Of a DNA stretch of 64,000 nucleotides, positions 19,649-27,872 are shown piece by piece (within the stretch, counting starts at the first letter, position 1; each line of letters opens with the position of its first letter). This DNA comes from Burkholderiales bacterium (GTDB lineage Bacteria > Pseudomonadota > Gammaproteobacteria > Burkholderiales > Burkholderiaceae_E): assembly GCA_003577305.1 (NCBI GenBank), contig QEVL01000001.1, positions 90,966-154,965 of the forward strand, written 5' to 3'. The notes under the pieces are model-generated. The model was not told the DNA's origin, did not search any database, and was given only the letters and a program-made list of their open reading frames with translations. The position numbers and the translations under genes were made by a program.

Positions 19649-20665
19649 ATGCCCAGGATCAAGACCACCGTCGTCGGCTCCTATCCGGTGCCCGACTGGC
19701 TCGTCGCAAACCCGTCCGAACAGGCGCTGCTCGACGCCACGCGCGTGGTGATCGGCATCCAGGAGCAGGCCGGCATCGACCTCGTCTGCGACGGCGAGTT
19801 GTATCGCTTCGACGTGAATCACCCCGAGACCAACGGGATGATCGAATACTTCGTCCGCCCGATGGACGGGATCACCCAGCGCTTCTCGTTCGACGATCTG
19901 ATCGCCTGGCGCTCGGACAGCGGCATGAAGTTCCGCACCCGTCCGCCGGGCACCGTGGTGGGTCCGCTCGGCCACGGCAGCCTCGACCTGCCGCTCGCCT
20001 GCGCGCGCGCGAAGGCACTGGCCACCCGGCCGTTCAAGTTCACCGTCACCGGCCCGCACATGCTGTCCAAGACGCTGATCGATCGGCACTACCGCGACAC
20101 GGCCGAACTGGCGCACGCGCTGGCCGACGTGCTCGCCTCGCAGGTGTGCCACCTCGACGCCGACGTGGTGCAGATCGACGAGGCGAACCTGCCCGGCCAC
20201 CCGGAAGAGTGGGAATGGGCGGCCTCGGCGATCAACCGCGTGCTCGACGCCGTGCCCGGCGCGCCGGCGGTGCACCTGTGCTTCGGCAACTACGGCGGAC
20301 AGACGGTGCAGAAGGGAAGCTGGGACAGGCTGATCCGCTACCTGAACGCACTGCATGCCGACCACGTGGTTCTCGAGTGCGCGCACCGCCCGCCCGAGGA
20401 GCTGGCGGTCTTCGCCGACCTCGACCCGCGCATCGGCTTCGGCCTGGGCGTGGTCGACATCAAGGTGACCGACGTGGAGAGCGCCGACGAAGTGGCCCGC
20501 GCGATCGAGCGCGCCGAGAAGACACTCGGCGCCGGCCGCGTGCGCTACATTCACCCCGATTGCGGCTTCTGGATGCTCAAGCGCTCGATCGCCGACGCGA
20601 AGATCCGGGCGCTGCGCGCCGGTCGCGACCGCTTCGAAGGGATCACGAGCCGCCAGGCGGCCTGA
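19649..20665 (+). CDS. MetE C-terminal-domain-like protein (cobalamin-independent methionine synthase II family)
   Basis: A 338-residue stand-alone TIM barrel related to the C-terminal catalytic domain of MetE. It starts with the family block TTVVGSYPVPDWL. The zinc ligands of MetE have counterparts: His and Cys of VHLCFGNYGG at about 207-210, Glu of VVLECAH, and Cys of HPDCGFWMLKR at about 306. The N-terminal MetE domain that binds polyglutamylated folate is absent, so methionine synthesis is unlikely. Relatives with this length include methyltransferases and C-S or C-O bond-acting enzymes using other methyl donors. Its place in a sugar-type regulon suggests demethylation or group transfer on the substrate, as inference. 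Confidence 0.82.
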   Translation: MPRIKTTVVGSYPVPDWLVANPSEQALLDATRVVIGIQEQAGIDLVCDGELYRFDVNHPETNGMIEYFVRPMDGITQRFSFDDLIAWRSDSGMKFRTRPPGTVVGPLGHGSLDLPLACARAKALATRPFKFTVTGPHMLSKTLIDRHYRDTAELAHALADVLASQVCHLDADVVQIDEANLPGHPEEWEWAASAINRVLDAVPGAPAVHLCFGNYGGQTVQKGSWDRLIRYLNALHADHVVLECAHRPPEELAVFADLDPRIGFGLGVVDIKVTDVESADEVARAIERAEKTLGAGRVRYIHPDCGFWMLKRSIADAKIRALRAGRDRFEGITSRQAA

Positions 20666-20737
20666 TCCTGAGCGCGCACGAGCCTGCCGCGCGGGCGCGA
20701 ACCGCGACCGCTGCCACCGTCTGCACTGGAGATTGCC

Positions 20738-21778
20738 ATGCCCGCCCTGCCGAAGCGATTCGACGACGTCGAGGCGCTCGAATCCTTCATGAGCGAGGCA
20801 TCGCCGGCGCTGGTCGCCGACCTGGAGAAGGTCGACGGCGACGTCATGGTGCTGGGCGTCGGCGGAAAGATGGGGCCGACGCTCGCCCGCATGGCGCGCC
20901 GCGCCGCCCCGGGTCGCCGCGTGATCGGCGTCGCACGCTTCTCCGATCCGGCGTTGGCCGCGTCGCTCGAACGCCACGGCGTCGAATGCATCGCCTGCGA
21001 CCTGCTCGACCGGCAGGCGCTCGCACGCCTGCCCAACGTCGACAGCGGCGTGCGCAATCTCGTGTTCATGGCCGGGCACAAGTTCGGCGCCGCCGACAAC
21101 GCGTCGCTCACCTGGATGATGAACGTCGGTGTGCCGATGATGGTGGCCGAGACTTTTCGCGAGATGCGCATCGTCGCGTTCTCCACCGCCTGCGTGTATC
21201 CGTTCGTGCCGGTGAACGGGCCGGGCGCCGACGAGCGCACGCCGGCCACGCCGCCGGCGGGCGACTACGCGAATTCCTGTGTCGGCCGCGAGAGGATGTT
21301 CGAGTACGGTTCGCGCAGATACGGGACACCGGGCCGTCTGGTGCGGCTCTCGTACGCGATCGATACGCGCTACGGCGTGCTCTTCGACGTCGGCTCCGCG
21401 GTGTTCGACGGCGCGCCGCTCGACCTCACGATGGGCTACGCGAACGTGATCTGGCAGGGCGACGCGAACGAGCAGTCGCTGCGACTGCTCGCGCACTGCA
21501 CGAATCCCACCTCGCCCGTCAACGTCACCGGCCCCGAGCACACCAGCATCCGCTGGCTCGCCGGCGAGTTCGGAAAGCGTTTCGGACGCAAGCCCGTGCT
21601 GGTCGGCGAAGAAGCGCCGACGGCGTGGCTGGAGGACACCACCGAATCGCAGCGCCTGTTCGGCAAGCCGCGCGTGCCGATCGACGCGATGATCGACTGG
21701 GTTGCCGACTGGATCGAGCGCGGCCAGCCGGGCCTGGGCAAGCCGACGCACTTCTCGACCCGCGATGGGAAGTACTGA
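20738..21778 (+). CDS. NAD-dependent epimerase/dehydratase family protein, atypical active site
   Basis: A 346-residue extended-SDR protein. The nucleotide-binding loop is GVGGKMGPTLAR at about residues 41-52, followed by an acidic/aspartate turn (ACDLLDRQAL) and FSTACVYPF. In most of the family the catalytic pair is Y-x-x-x-K; here the block reads GDYANSCVGRERMFEY, so the lysine position is Cys. The Ser/Thr-Tyr context is otherwise kept, and the loss may be compensated or mean a different chemistry. The gap to the MetE-like gene is 72 bases and the stop overlaps the next gene, so they are probably co-transcribed. Confidence 0.8.
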   Translation: MPALPKRFDDVEALESFMSEASPALVADLEKVDGDVMVLGVGGKMGPTLARMARRAAPGRRVIGVARFSDPALAASLERHGVECIACDLLDRQALARLPNVDSGVRNLVFMAGHKFGAADNASLTWMMNVGVPMMVAETFREMRIVAFSTACVYPFVPVNGPGADERTPATPPAGDYANSCVGRERMFEYGSRRYGTPGRLVRLSYAIDTRYGVLFDVGSAVFDGAPLDLTMGYANVIWQGDANEQSLRLLAHCTNPTSPVNVTGPEHTSIRWLAGEFGKRFGRKPVLVGEEAPTAWLEDTTESQRLFGKPRVPIDAMIDWVADWIERGQPGLGKPTHFSTRDGKY

Positions 21779-22715
21779 GCGCGACGGCGAGCACGGTGGG
21801 CCTGGCGCTGGCGACGCGGCCGGCGCGGCCGCAAACGCCGGCCAGGCCGGTGCCCTGCCGATCATCGCGCTGTGCGCGGCCGACCTGGCCGAGGCGATCG
21901 AGTTGTCGGCCTCGGCCTCGTGGAACCAGAACGAGGCCGACTGGCGGCTGATCTTCGCGCTCGGGCGTGCCTGGGGAATCCGCGCGGTCGACGCGCAGGG
22001 CCACGAACGCCTCGTGGCGTCGGCGGCCACGCTGGCCTACGGCAGCGAGTTCGCCTGGGTGAGCATGGTGCTGGTGCTGCCCGAGTTCCGCGGCCGCGGA
22101 TACGCGTCGCGACTGCTCGCGCACGCACTCGACGAACTGGCCTGGCGCGGAATCGCCGCGATCCTCGACGCGACCCCTGCCGGCCATCCGATCTACCTGC
22201 CGATGGGTTTCATCGACAGCTGGGGGTTCCGCCGCTATCGGCGCGAGACCGCGCCGTCGACAGTGCTCGACGTGGCGCCGGCCCTCGACGTGCGACCGCT
22301 GAGCGACGCCGACTGGCCGTCGATCCTCGGCATCGACCGGCCCGCCTTCGGGGCCGACCGCGAAGCGCTGCTGCGCTCTCTCGCGGCCCGCCTGCCGGGC
22401 GCAGCCCACGTCGCCGAACGCCACGGCCGTGTCGTCGGCTTCGTGCTTGGCCGGGACGGCCGCGAGGCCGCGCAGATCGGCCCCCTGGTCGCCCGCGACC
22501 CGGGCGCCGCCCGCCCCCTGCTCGCCGCCGCCCTGGCCGCCATCGACGGCCCGGCCTACCTCGACCTCACCGATCGCCACGCCGGGCTCGTCCCGTGGCT
22601 GCAGGCCCGCGGCTTCGCCTTCCAGCGCCCCTTCACCCGCATGGTGCGTGGCCTGGAGACCGCCCCGGGCGACCCCGGCCCGATCGTTCTCGTCGCCGGT
22701 CCCGAGCTGGGCTGA
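21765..22715 (+). CDS. GNAT N-acetyltransferase with C-terminal Acetyltransf_18-like domain
   Basis: A 316-residue protein with two GNAT-type lobes. The N-terminal lobe (about 25-165) carries the acetyl-CoA loop VLPEFRGRGYASRLLAHALDEL at about 107-128 and ends with PIYLPMGFIDSW. The second lobe (about 175-310) resembles the Acetyltransf_18 domain of YitH-type proteins (LSDADWPSILGIDRPAFGADR, GFVLGRDG, GPLVARD). The ATG at 21765 overlaps the epimerase stop by 14 bases; the first ~25 residues are a Gly/Ala-rich tail without similarity. Substrate unknown; the operon context suggests an amino-sugar or amino-acid intermediate. Confidence 0.78.
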   Translation: MGSTERDGEHGGPGAGDAAGAAANAGQAGALPIIALCAADLAEAIELSASASWNQNEADWRLIFALGRAWGIRAVDAQGHERLVASAATLAYGSEFAWVSMVLVLPEFRGRGYASRLLAHALDELAWRGIAAILDATPAGHPIYLPMGFIDSWGFRRYRRETAPSTVLDVAPALDVRPLSDADWPSILGIDRPAFGADREALLRSLAARLPGAAHVAERHGRVVGFVLGRDGREAAQIGPLVARDPGAARPLLAAALAAIDGPAYLDLTDRHAGLVPWLQARGFAFQRPFTRMVRGLETAPGDPGPIVLVAGPELG

Positions 22716-22727
22716 CGCAGCGCCGGC

Positions 22728-23720
22728 CTACTTGGTCATCCTGATCGAGCGGTCCAGGAACTCGTTGGTGTACACCGTCTTCACGTCGAACGGCTTGTCC
22801 AGCCCGATGTAGTCGCGCACCAGCTCGTAGTCGGCCTTCATCCGCCCGTCTTCGTGGATGCCCAGCGCCATTTCACGCGCGAACTTGTCGCTCATGAGCA
22901 CCTCGACCAGTTTCCAGTTGGTGAGCTCGTTGTCGAACTTCAGCGCGCCGTTGGCGTCGACCAGCGCCTGCACGCAGGGCTCGGGCTCCTTCACGCAGGC
23001 CGCGAATGCCCGTTGCGTGACCTTGACGAACTTGCCGATCGTTTCGCGATTGCCTTCGAGGAACTTCGCGTTGACGATGATCGAATTGCCGTACGGGTTC
23101 AGGCCCGCGTCGCGCCAGGCGAGGAAACCCAGGTCGTCGCCGATCTCGCGCTGGAAGACGTGATGGATGTTGTAGAACGAGGTCGTCACGTCGATCGACT
23201 TCGCCTTGAGCGCGGCGAGCTTCGCGTTCGGATCGATGTTCACCCAGGTGACCGACTTCGGATCGATGCCGTTCGCCTTGGCGAGTGCCGGCCACATCGC
23301 GCGCGAGCCGTCGGCCGCCGGATTGCCGATCTTCTTGCCGGGGAAGTCCTTCACGCCCTTGATGCCCGAGCTCTTCAGCCAGTACATCCCCTGCGGCGAG
23401 TTCGCGTAGACGTTGTAGACCGCGACGGTATCGGCTCCCTTGCCCTTGGCGATCAGCACGCCGCCCATGTCGGCCAGGCCGATCGGGTTGGCGCCGGCGC
23501 CCACTTTCTGGACAGCGAGCGCCGAGCCCTTGCCCGGCTCGATGTTCAGGTCGATGCCCTCCTTCGCGTACCAGCCGAGCTTCTTCGCGTAGTAGTACGG
23601 CGCGTGGTCGCCGCCCGGAACCCAGTTCAGGATGAAGTCGAGCTTTTGCTGCGCCAGCGCGGGCGCCGAGGCGAAGGCGACAGCCGCGGCAGCGGCTCCG
23701 AGAATCGTTCGCGCGAACAT
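22728..23720 (-). CDS. ABC transporter substrate-binding protein, NMT1/THI5-like
   Basis: A 330-residue periplasmic binding protein with a signal peptide (cleavage about ALA-QQ at 23/24). It belongs to the SsuA/THI5/NMT1 group: LDFILNWVPGGDHAPYYYAKKLGWYAKEGIDL, then ADMGGVLIAKGKGADTVAVYNVY and LKDFPGKKIG-type sequence. This group binds pyrimidines, sulfonates, taurine or aromatic acids; the exact ligand cannot be read. Its permease and ATPase are encoded at 24981-26512, divergently, across an intergenic region carrying the shared operator. A TTGACG box at 23787-23782 on the minus strand with TAACAT 18 bases on is a possible promoter. Confidence 0.88.
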   Translation of the reverse strand: MFARTILGAAAAAVAFASAPALAQQKLDFILNWVPGGDHAPYYYAKKLGWYAKEGIDLNIEPGKGSALAVQKVGAGANPIGLADMGGVLIAKGKGADTVAVYNVYANSPQGMYWLKSSGIKGVKDFPGKKIGNPAADGSRAMWPALAKANGIDPKSVTWVNIDPNAKLAALKAKSIDVTTSFYNIHHVFQREIGDDLGFLAWRDAGLNPYGNSIIVNAKFLEGNRETIGKFVKVTQRAFAACVKEPEPCVQALVDANGALKFDNELTNWKLVEVLMSDKFAREMALGIHEDGRMKADYELVRDYIGLDKPFDVKTVYTNEFLDRSIRMTK

Positions 23721-23800
23721 GGTGTCTCCTGGTGTTTCGGTCGCGGCAGGGTGGGCGATGTTATCGATGCGCCCGAAGCGCCGTCAACGCGCCGCAATCG

Positions 23801-23829
23801 TTGACGATGCAGGGTCGCTGCGTTAGAGT
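23801..23829 (+). promoter_or_regulatory. Sigma-70-type promoter for the lyase-ABC importer operon
   Basis: -35 TTGACG at 23801-23806, 17-base spacer, -10 TAGAGT at 23824-23829. It is followed at 3 bases by the operator TTAAC-N6-GTTACA and by the gene start at 23905, leaving a leader of ~70 bases. Confidence 0.6.
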
Positions 23830-23832
23830 AAA

Positions 23833-23849
23833 TTAACTGTCTGGTTACA
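23833..23849 (+). promoter_or_regulatory. Operator copy 3: TTAAC-N6-GTTACA
   Basis: Reads TTAACTGTCTGGTTACA on the plus strand. It is identical to copy 1 at all 11 fixed positions and sits at the same offset from its -10 box. The centre 6 bases differ, as expected for a site read through its arms. The likely reader is the TetR protein encoded at 26528-27178. Confidence 0.68.
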
Positions 23850-23904
23850 TCATTGCGCAGTATAGCCGAGTCCACGGCACGAAATAAACAGCCCTCTCCC
23901 CGTC

Positions 23905-24966
23905 ATGTCGCTTCACCGTTCGGACCTGCCCGCCGACGTGCTCGCATTGCTTCGGCGGGGCACCGTCATTCCCGCGCATCCGCTCGCCCTCGACGCCTCG
24001 CGCAGGCTCGATCCGGTGCGCCAGCGCGCGCTCACCCGCTACTACGTCGAAGCCGGTTGCGGCGGCCTGGCGGTGGGCGTGCATTCCACCCAGTTCGCGA
24101 TCCGCGAGGCCGGGCTGTACGAACCGGTGCTCGGGCTCGCCGCCCGCACTGCCCGCGAGGCCGGGCAGCGCCCGCTGGTGATGATCGCAGGCCTGGCCGG
24201 GCGCACCGCGCAGGCGTGCAGCGAAGCCCGGGTGGCGCTCGGCCACGGCTACCACGCCGGCCTGCTTTCGCTGGCGGCGATGAAAGGCGCGTCGCTCGAC
24301 GAAATCGTCGCGCACTGCGAGGCCGTGGCGCGCATCATCCCGCTGGTAGGCTTCTATCTGCAGACCGCGGTGGGCGGCGTCGCGCTTCCTGCCGATTTCT
24401 GGCGGCGTTTCGCGTCGATCGACAACGTCGTCGCGATCAAGATGGCGCCCTTCGATCGCTACCGCACGCTCGACGTGGTGCGCGGCGTGGTCGCCGCGGG
24501 CGCGGAGGACAGGGTGACGCTCTACACCGGCAACGACGACCACATCGTGCTCGACCTGCTGACGCCGTTCGCGGTGCGTCGCGGTGAGGAGCTGGTCACG
24601 GTGCGCATCCGCGGCGGCCTGCTCGGGCACTGGAGCGTCTGGACGAAGAGCGCGGTGGCCCTGCTCTATCGCATCCACGCGGCGATCGACTCCGGCCGCG
24701 TCGACGCGGAACTGCTGGCGCTCGATTCGCGCGTCACCGACTGCAACAGCGCGTTCTTCGACGTCGCGCACGACTTCGCCGGCTGCATCCCCGGCTGCCA
24801 TGAGGTGTTGCGGCGCCAGGGACTGATGGCCGGCACCTGGTGCCTCGACCCGGCGGAAGTGCTCTCGCCCGGCCAGGCCGACGAGATCGACCGCGTCTGC
24901 CGCGAGCATGCCGACCTGTCGGACGACGCATTCGTTGCCGCCAACCTGTCGAAATGGCTCGCCTGA
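23905..24966 (+). CDS. Dihydrodipicolinate synthase/N-acetylneuraminate lyase family protein
   Basis: A 353-residue class I aldolase-type TIM barrel, longer than typical DapA (~290). The Schiff-base lysine is Lys179 in NVVAIKMAPF, and the TGNDDHIVLD block after it matches the family's phosphate/carboxylate loop region. The usual tyrosine motif YYNxP is replaced by GFYLQTAVGG. The N terminus has IPAHPLALDASRRLD, where family members carry the G-T/S-x-T-P-F-x-x-D-x-x-x-D pattern. It therefore probably acts on a larger keto-sugar or branched keto acid rather than on aspartate semialdehyde. First gene of a plus-strand operon with the ABC importer. Confidence 0.82.
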   Translation: MSLHRSDLPADVLALLRRGTVIPAHPLALDASRRLDPVRQRALTRYYVEAGCGGLAVGVHSTQFAIREAGLYEPVLGLAARTAREAGQRPLVMIAGLAGRTAQACSEARVALGHGYHAGLLSLAAMKGASLDEIVAHCEAVARIIPLVGFYLQTAVGGVALPADFWRRFASIDNVVAIKMAPFDRYRTLDVVRGVVAAGAEDRVTLYTGNDDHIVLDLLTPFAVRRGEELVTVRIRGGLLGHWSVWTKSAVALLYRIHAAIDSGRVDAELLALDSRVTDCNSAFFDVAHDFAGCIPGCHEVLRRQGLMAGTWCLDPAEVLSPGQADEIDRVCREHADLSDDAFVAANLSKWLA

Positions 24967-24980
24967 CGGAGGCCCGCGCG

Positions 24981-25748
24981 ATGGATCGGCTCCATACCCC
25001 GCTCGGCCGCTATGCGCTGGCAGTGCTGGCCCACCTCGGGCTGCTCGCGATCTGGTACCTGTTCGTGCGCCTCGGCGACGTGCCGAAGTTCGTGATGCCG
25101 TCGCCGGGGGCCACTTTCGACGCGCTGCTGTCGCCGAACTACGACTGGTGGGCCAACGTGTCGGTGACGGCCACCGAGATCTTCGGCGGGTATTTTCTCG
25201 CGCTGGTGATCGGCGTGCTGCTCGCGCTGGCGTTCACCTGGTCGAAGACGCTCGAATCGCTGTTCATGCCGCTGCTGGTCACGCTGAACATGATTCCGAA
25301 AGTGGCGCTCGGGCCGCTGATCATCGTCTGGTTCAAGTACGGCGTCTTCCCGAACACGATCATGGCGTTTTCGATCGCGGTGTTCCCGATCCTGCTCACG
25401 ACCGCGCGCGGCCTGCGCGAGATCGAGCCCGAGCTGCTCGACCTGGTCCGCTCGCTGCGCGGCTCGCGCTGGCAGCTGTTCACCAAGATCCAGCTGCCCG
25501 GTTCGCTGCCCTACATCTTCGCCGGCATGAAGGTGGCGGCGATCCTCGCGGTAGCCGGCGCGATCGTCGGCGAGTTCCTCGGCTCGGACAAGGGACTGGG
25601 CTACCTGATGCTGCAGGTGCAGGTCACGCTCGACACGCCTGCGATGTTCATGGCGGTCGTGCTGATCACGCTGCTCGGCATGATCCTCTACGGCCTGGTG
25701 CTCGGCATGGAGCGGCTGCTGGTGCCCAAGGACGCGCGCGTCGCATGA
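24981..25748 (+). CDS. ABC transporter permease, SsuC/TauC-like
   Basis: A 255-residue inner-membrane permease with about six helices. The EAA loop that docks to the ATPase is LDLVRSLRGSRWQLFTKIQLPGSLPYIFAGMK at about 160-190, ending in the typical IQLPxxLPYI. N-terminal VMPSPGATFDALL is also typical of the nitrate/sulfonate/taurine permease group. The ATG at 24981 has a GGAGG ribosome-binding site and follows the lyase stop by 14 bases; the longer frame upstream overlaps the lyase gene and is not used. Confidence 0.9.
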   Translation: MDRLHTPLGRYALAVLAHLGLLAIWYLFVRLGDVPKFVMPSPGATFDALLSPNYDWWANVSVTATEIFGGYFLALVIGVLLALAFTWSKTLESLFMPLLVTLNMIPKVALGPLIIVWFKYGVFPNTIMAFSIAVFPILLTTARGLREIEPELLDLVRSLRGSRWQLFTKIQLPGSLPYIFAGMKVAAILAVAGAIVGEFLGSDKGLGYLMLQVQVTLDTPAMFMAVVLITLLGMILYGLVLGMERLLVPKDARVA

Positions 25749-26512
25749 GCACCGAGCCCTTCATCCATCTGCGCGCCGTCACCAAGGTCTACCGCACCGG
25801 GCGCAAGGAACACCTGGCGATCTCGGACGCCAGTTTCGACGTGATGCCGGGCGAGCTGGTTTCGCTGGTGGGCCCGTCGGGCTGCGGCAAGTCGACGCTG
25901 CTGAAGATCCTGGCCGGGCTGCATCCGCACGACGGCGGCGAGGTGCGCATCGGCTCGGCCACGCACCCGTTCGACCCGGCGCGCGACATCGGCATGGTGT
26001 TTCAGGCACCGCTGCTGCTGAAGTGGCGGCGCATCCTCGACAACGTGCTGCTGCCGGCCGAGCTGCTCGGCCTGCCGGCGGCGGCGGCACGCGAACGCGG
26101 CCGCGAGCTGCTCGCGCTGGTCGGGCTGGCCGGCTACGAAGACAAGTATCCCTACGAGCTGTCCGGCGGCATGCAGCAGCGCGCGGCGATCGCGCGCGCG
26201 CTGGTGCACGACCCGAAGCTGGTGCTGATGGACGAGCCGTTCGGCGCGCTCGACGCGCTCACGCGCGAGAAGATGAACCTGGAGCTGCTGCGCATCTGGA
26301 AGGAATCGGGCAAGACGATCATCTTCGTCACGCACGGCATTTCCGAAGCGGTGTTCCTCGGCACCCGGGTGGTGGTCTTCACCGCCGGGCCGGCGCGCAT
26401 GGCCGACAACTTCGAGATCGACCTGCCGCATCCGCGCACGCTCGACATGAAGACCGGCGAGCAGTTCGGCGCCTATACGCGGCGCATCTACAAGCTGCTC
26501 GGGATGGACTGA
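25745..26512 (+). CDS. ABC transporter ATP-binding protein, SsuB/TauB-like
   Basis: A 255-residue ATPase. Walker A is GPSGCGKST at about residues 43-51, the Q loop is VFQAPLLLKWRR, the signature is LSGGMQQR at about 140, Walker B is LVLMDEPFGALDA, and the switch histidine is in FVTHGISEAV. The LLLKWRRILDNV block is characteristic of the nitrate/sulfonate/pyrimidine importers. The start ATG overlaps the permease stop by four bases (ATGA). With the binding protein at 22728 it makes a complete importer. Confidence 0.93.
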   Translation: MSTEPFIHLRAVTKVYRTGRKEHLAISDASFDVMPGELVSLVGPSGCGKSTLLKILAGLHPHDGGEVRIGSATHPFDPARDIGMVFQAPLLLKWRRILDNVLLPAELLGLPAAAARERGRELLALVGLAGYEDKYPYELSGGMQQRAAIARALVHDPKLVLMDEPFGALDALTREKMNLELLRIWKESGKTIIFVTHGISEAVFLGTRVVVFTAGPARMADNFEIDLPHPRTLDMKTGEQFGAYTRRIYKLLGMD

Positions 26513-26527
26513 GCCGGGCTTGGCGCC

Positions 26528-27178
26528 CTAGTCGCGCACCAGGTAGCCGAGCACCAGATCGGTCATGTGCGACAGGCGCTCCACCCGCGACTTCGGCGTC
26601 ATCAGGTCACGGTCGAAGATCGTCGACAGCGTGTAGCGGTTGCTCAGGTAGAAGTACGACAGGCCGGCGATCGAGATGTACAGCTGCACCGGGTCGACGC
26701 CGGTGCGGAACACCCCCGACTTGCGCCCCCGTTCGAGCACCTCGGCGATCATCGCGACGAAGGGCGAGTGCCAGGTGCGCACCCTCGACGACTTCTTCAG
26801 GTGCCTCGCGCGATGCAGGTTCTCGGTGTTCAGCAGCGAGAGAAACTCGGGATGCGCGATGTAGTAATCCCAGGTGAAGGCAACCAGCCGGCGGATCGCT
26901 TCGGTGGGTTCGACCTGCGTCAGGTTCAGCTGGTGCTCTTCCTCGCGAATGCGTTGATACGCCGCCTCGAGCACCGCCAGGTACAGCCCTTCCTTCTGGC
27001 CGAAGTAGTAGTAGAGCATCCGCTTGTTGATGCCGGCGCGCCCGGCGATGCGGTCGACCCGCGCGCCGGCGAGTCCGTGCTGGGCGAACTCGTCGGTGGC
27101 TGCGCCGAGAATGGCCTCACGGGTGGCTTCGGGGTCGCGGCTGACCGTACGCTCCTTGGCAGGGGAGGGCTTGACCAT
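26528..27178 (-). CDS. TetR/AcrR-family transcriptional regulator
   Basis: A 216-residue regulator with an N-terminal TetR helix-turn-helix (AILGAATDEFAQHGLAGARVDRIAGRAGINKRMLYYYFGQKEGLYLAVL, about 21-69; quoted only as the block's extent) and an all-helical ligand domain of the TetR_C kind found in catabolic repressors (about 85-205, with WDYYIAHPEFLSLLNTENLH). It is encoded convergently at the end of the importer operon and is the only repressor-type gene in this region besides the distant AraC. It is the best candidate to read the TTAAC-N6-GTTACA operators. No copy of that site is visible in its own promoter region (27179-27250), so autoregulation through it is not indicated. Confidence 0.9.
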   Translation of the reverse strand: MVKPSPAKERTVSRDPEATREAILGAATDEFAQHGLAGARVDRIAGRAGINKRMLYYYFGQKEGLYLAVLEAAYQRIREEEHQLNLTQVEPTEAIRRLVAFTWDYYIAHPEFLSLLNTENLHRARHLKKSSRVRTWHSPFVAMIAEVLERGRKSGVFRTGVDPVQLYISIAGLSYFYLSNRYTLSTIFDRDLMTPKSRVERLSHMTDLVLGYLVRD

Positions 27179-27250
27179 GGCCCGGATGCTACCCGATCCT
27201 TCCGGCCCGTCCAGTAGACTGAGGCATTCGACACTGGCGAGGCACGCGAC

Positions 27251-27829
27251 ATGGACGAGCGCTCCGACGATCGACCCTTCAATCGCTCCGACTGGCGCCG
27301 GCTGCTGCGCAGCCTGCACGAAGACCCCGACCGCCCGGGGCTGCGCGAGACGCCCGCGCGGGTCGAGCGCGCCTGGGCGCACTGGACTTCCGGCTACGCG
27401 CAGGACCCGGCCGAGATCCTCAAGGTGTTCGAGGATGGCGCCGAGCAGTACAACGAGCTGATCGTGGTACGCAACATTCCGGTCTACAGCCACTGCGAAC
27501 ATCATCTTGCGCCCTTCTTCGGCACGGCCACCGTCGGCTACGTGCCCAAGGGCGCGATCGTCGGGCTGTCCAAGCTCACCCGCCTGGTCGACTGCTTCGC
27601 CAAGCGCCTGCAGGTGCAGGAGCGCATGACCCGCCAGATCGCCGATGCGCTGATGACGCACCTCGAACCCACCGCGGTGGGCGTGGTGGTGCGCTGCCGG
27701 CACCTGTGCATGGAGAGCCGCGGCATCCGGGCGATCGGCGAAGAGACTGTCACCTCGGCAATGCTCGGCGAGTTGCTCACCAATCTCGGGATGCGTACCG
27801 AGCTGCTGTCGCTCGAGCGCGGACGCTGA
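27251..27829 (+). CDS. folE: GTP cyclohydrolase I
   Basis: A 192-residue FolE that converts GTP to 7,8-dihydroneopterin triphosphate, the first step of folate synthesis. The zinc ligands are intact: Cys and His of YSHCEHHLAPF at about 80-84, and Cys of VVRCRHLCMESRGI at about 150. Also present are GYVPKGAIVGLSKLTRLVD and RLQVQERMTRQIA. Length is normal for the short bacterial form. Divergent from the tetR gene with a 72-base gap. Not part of the regulon by any visible site. Confidence 0.94.
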   Translation: MDERSDDRPFNRSDWRRLLRSLHEDPDRPGLRETPARVERAWAHWTSGYAQDPAEILKVFEDGAEQYNELIVVRNIPVYSHCEHHLAPFFGTATVGYVPKGAIVGLSKLTRLVDCFAKRLQVQERMTRQIADALMTHLEPTAVGVVVRCRHLCMESRGIRAIGEETVTSAMLGELLTNLGMRTELLSLERGR

Positions 27830-27872
27830 CGCGGCGGCGGACGCAGCGGCCGATCCGCCGACCGATCGCGCG

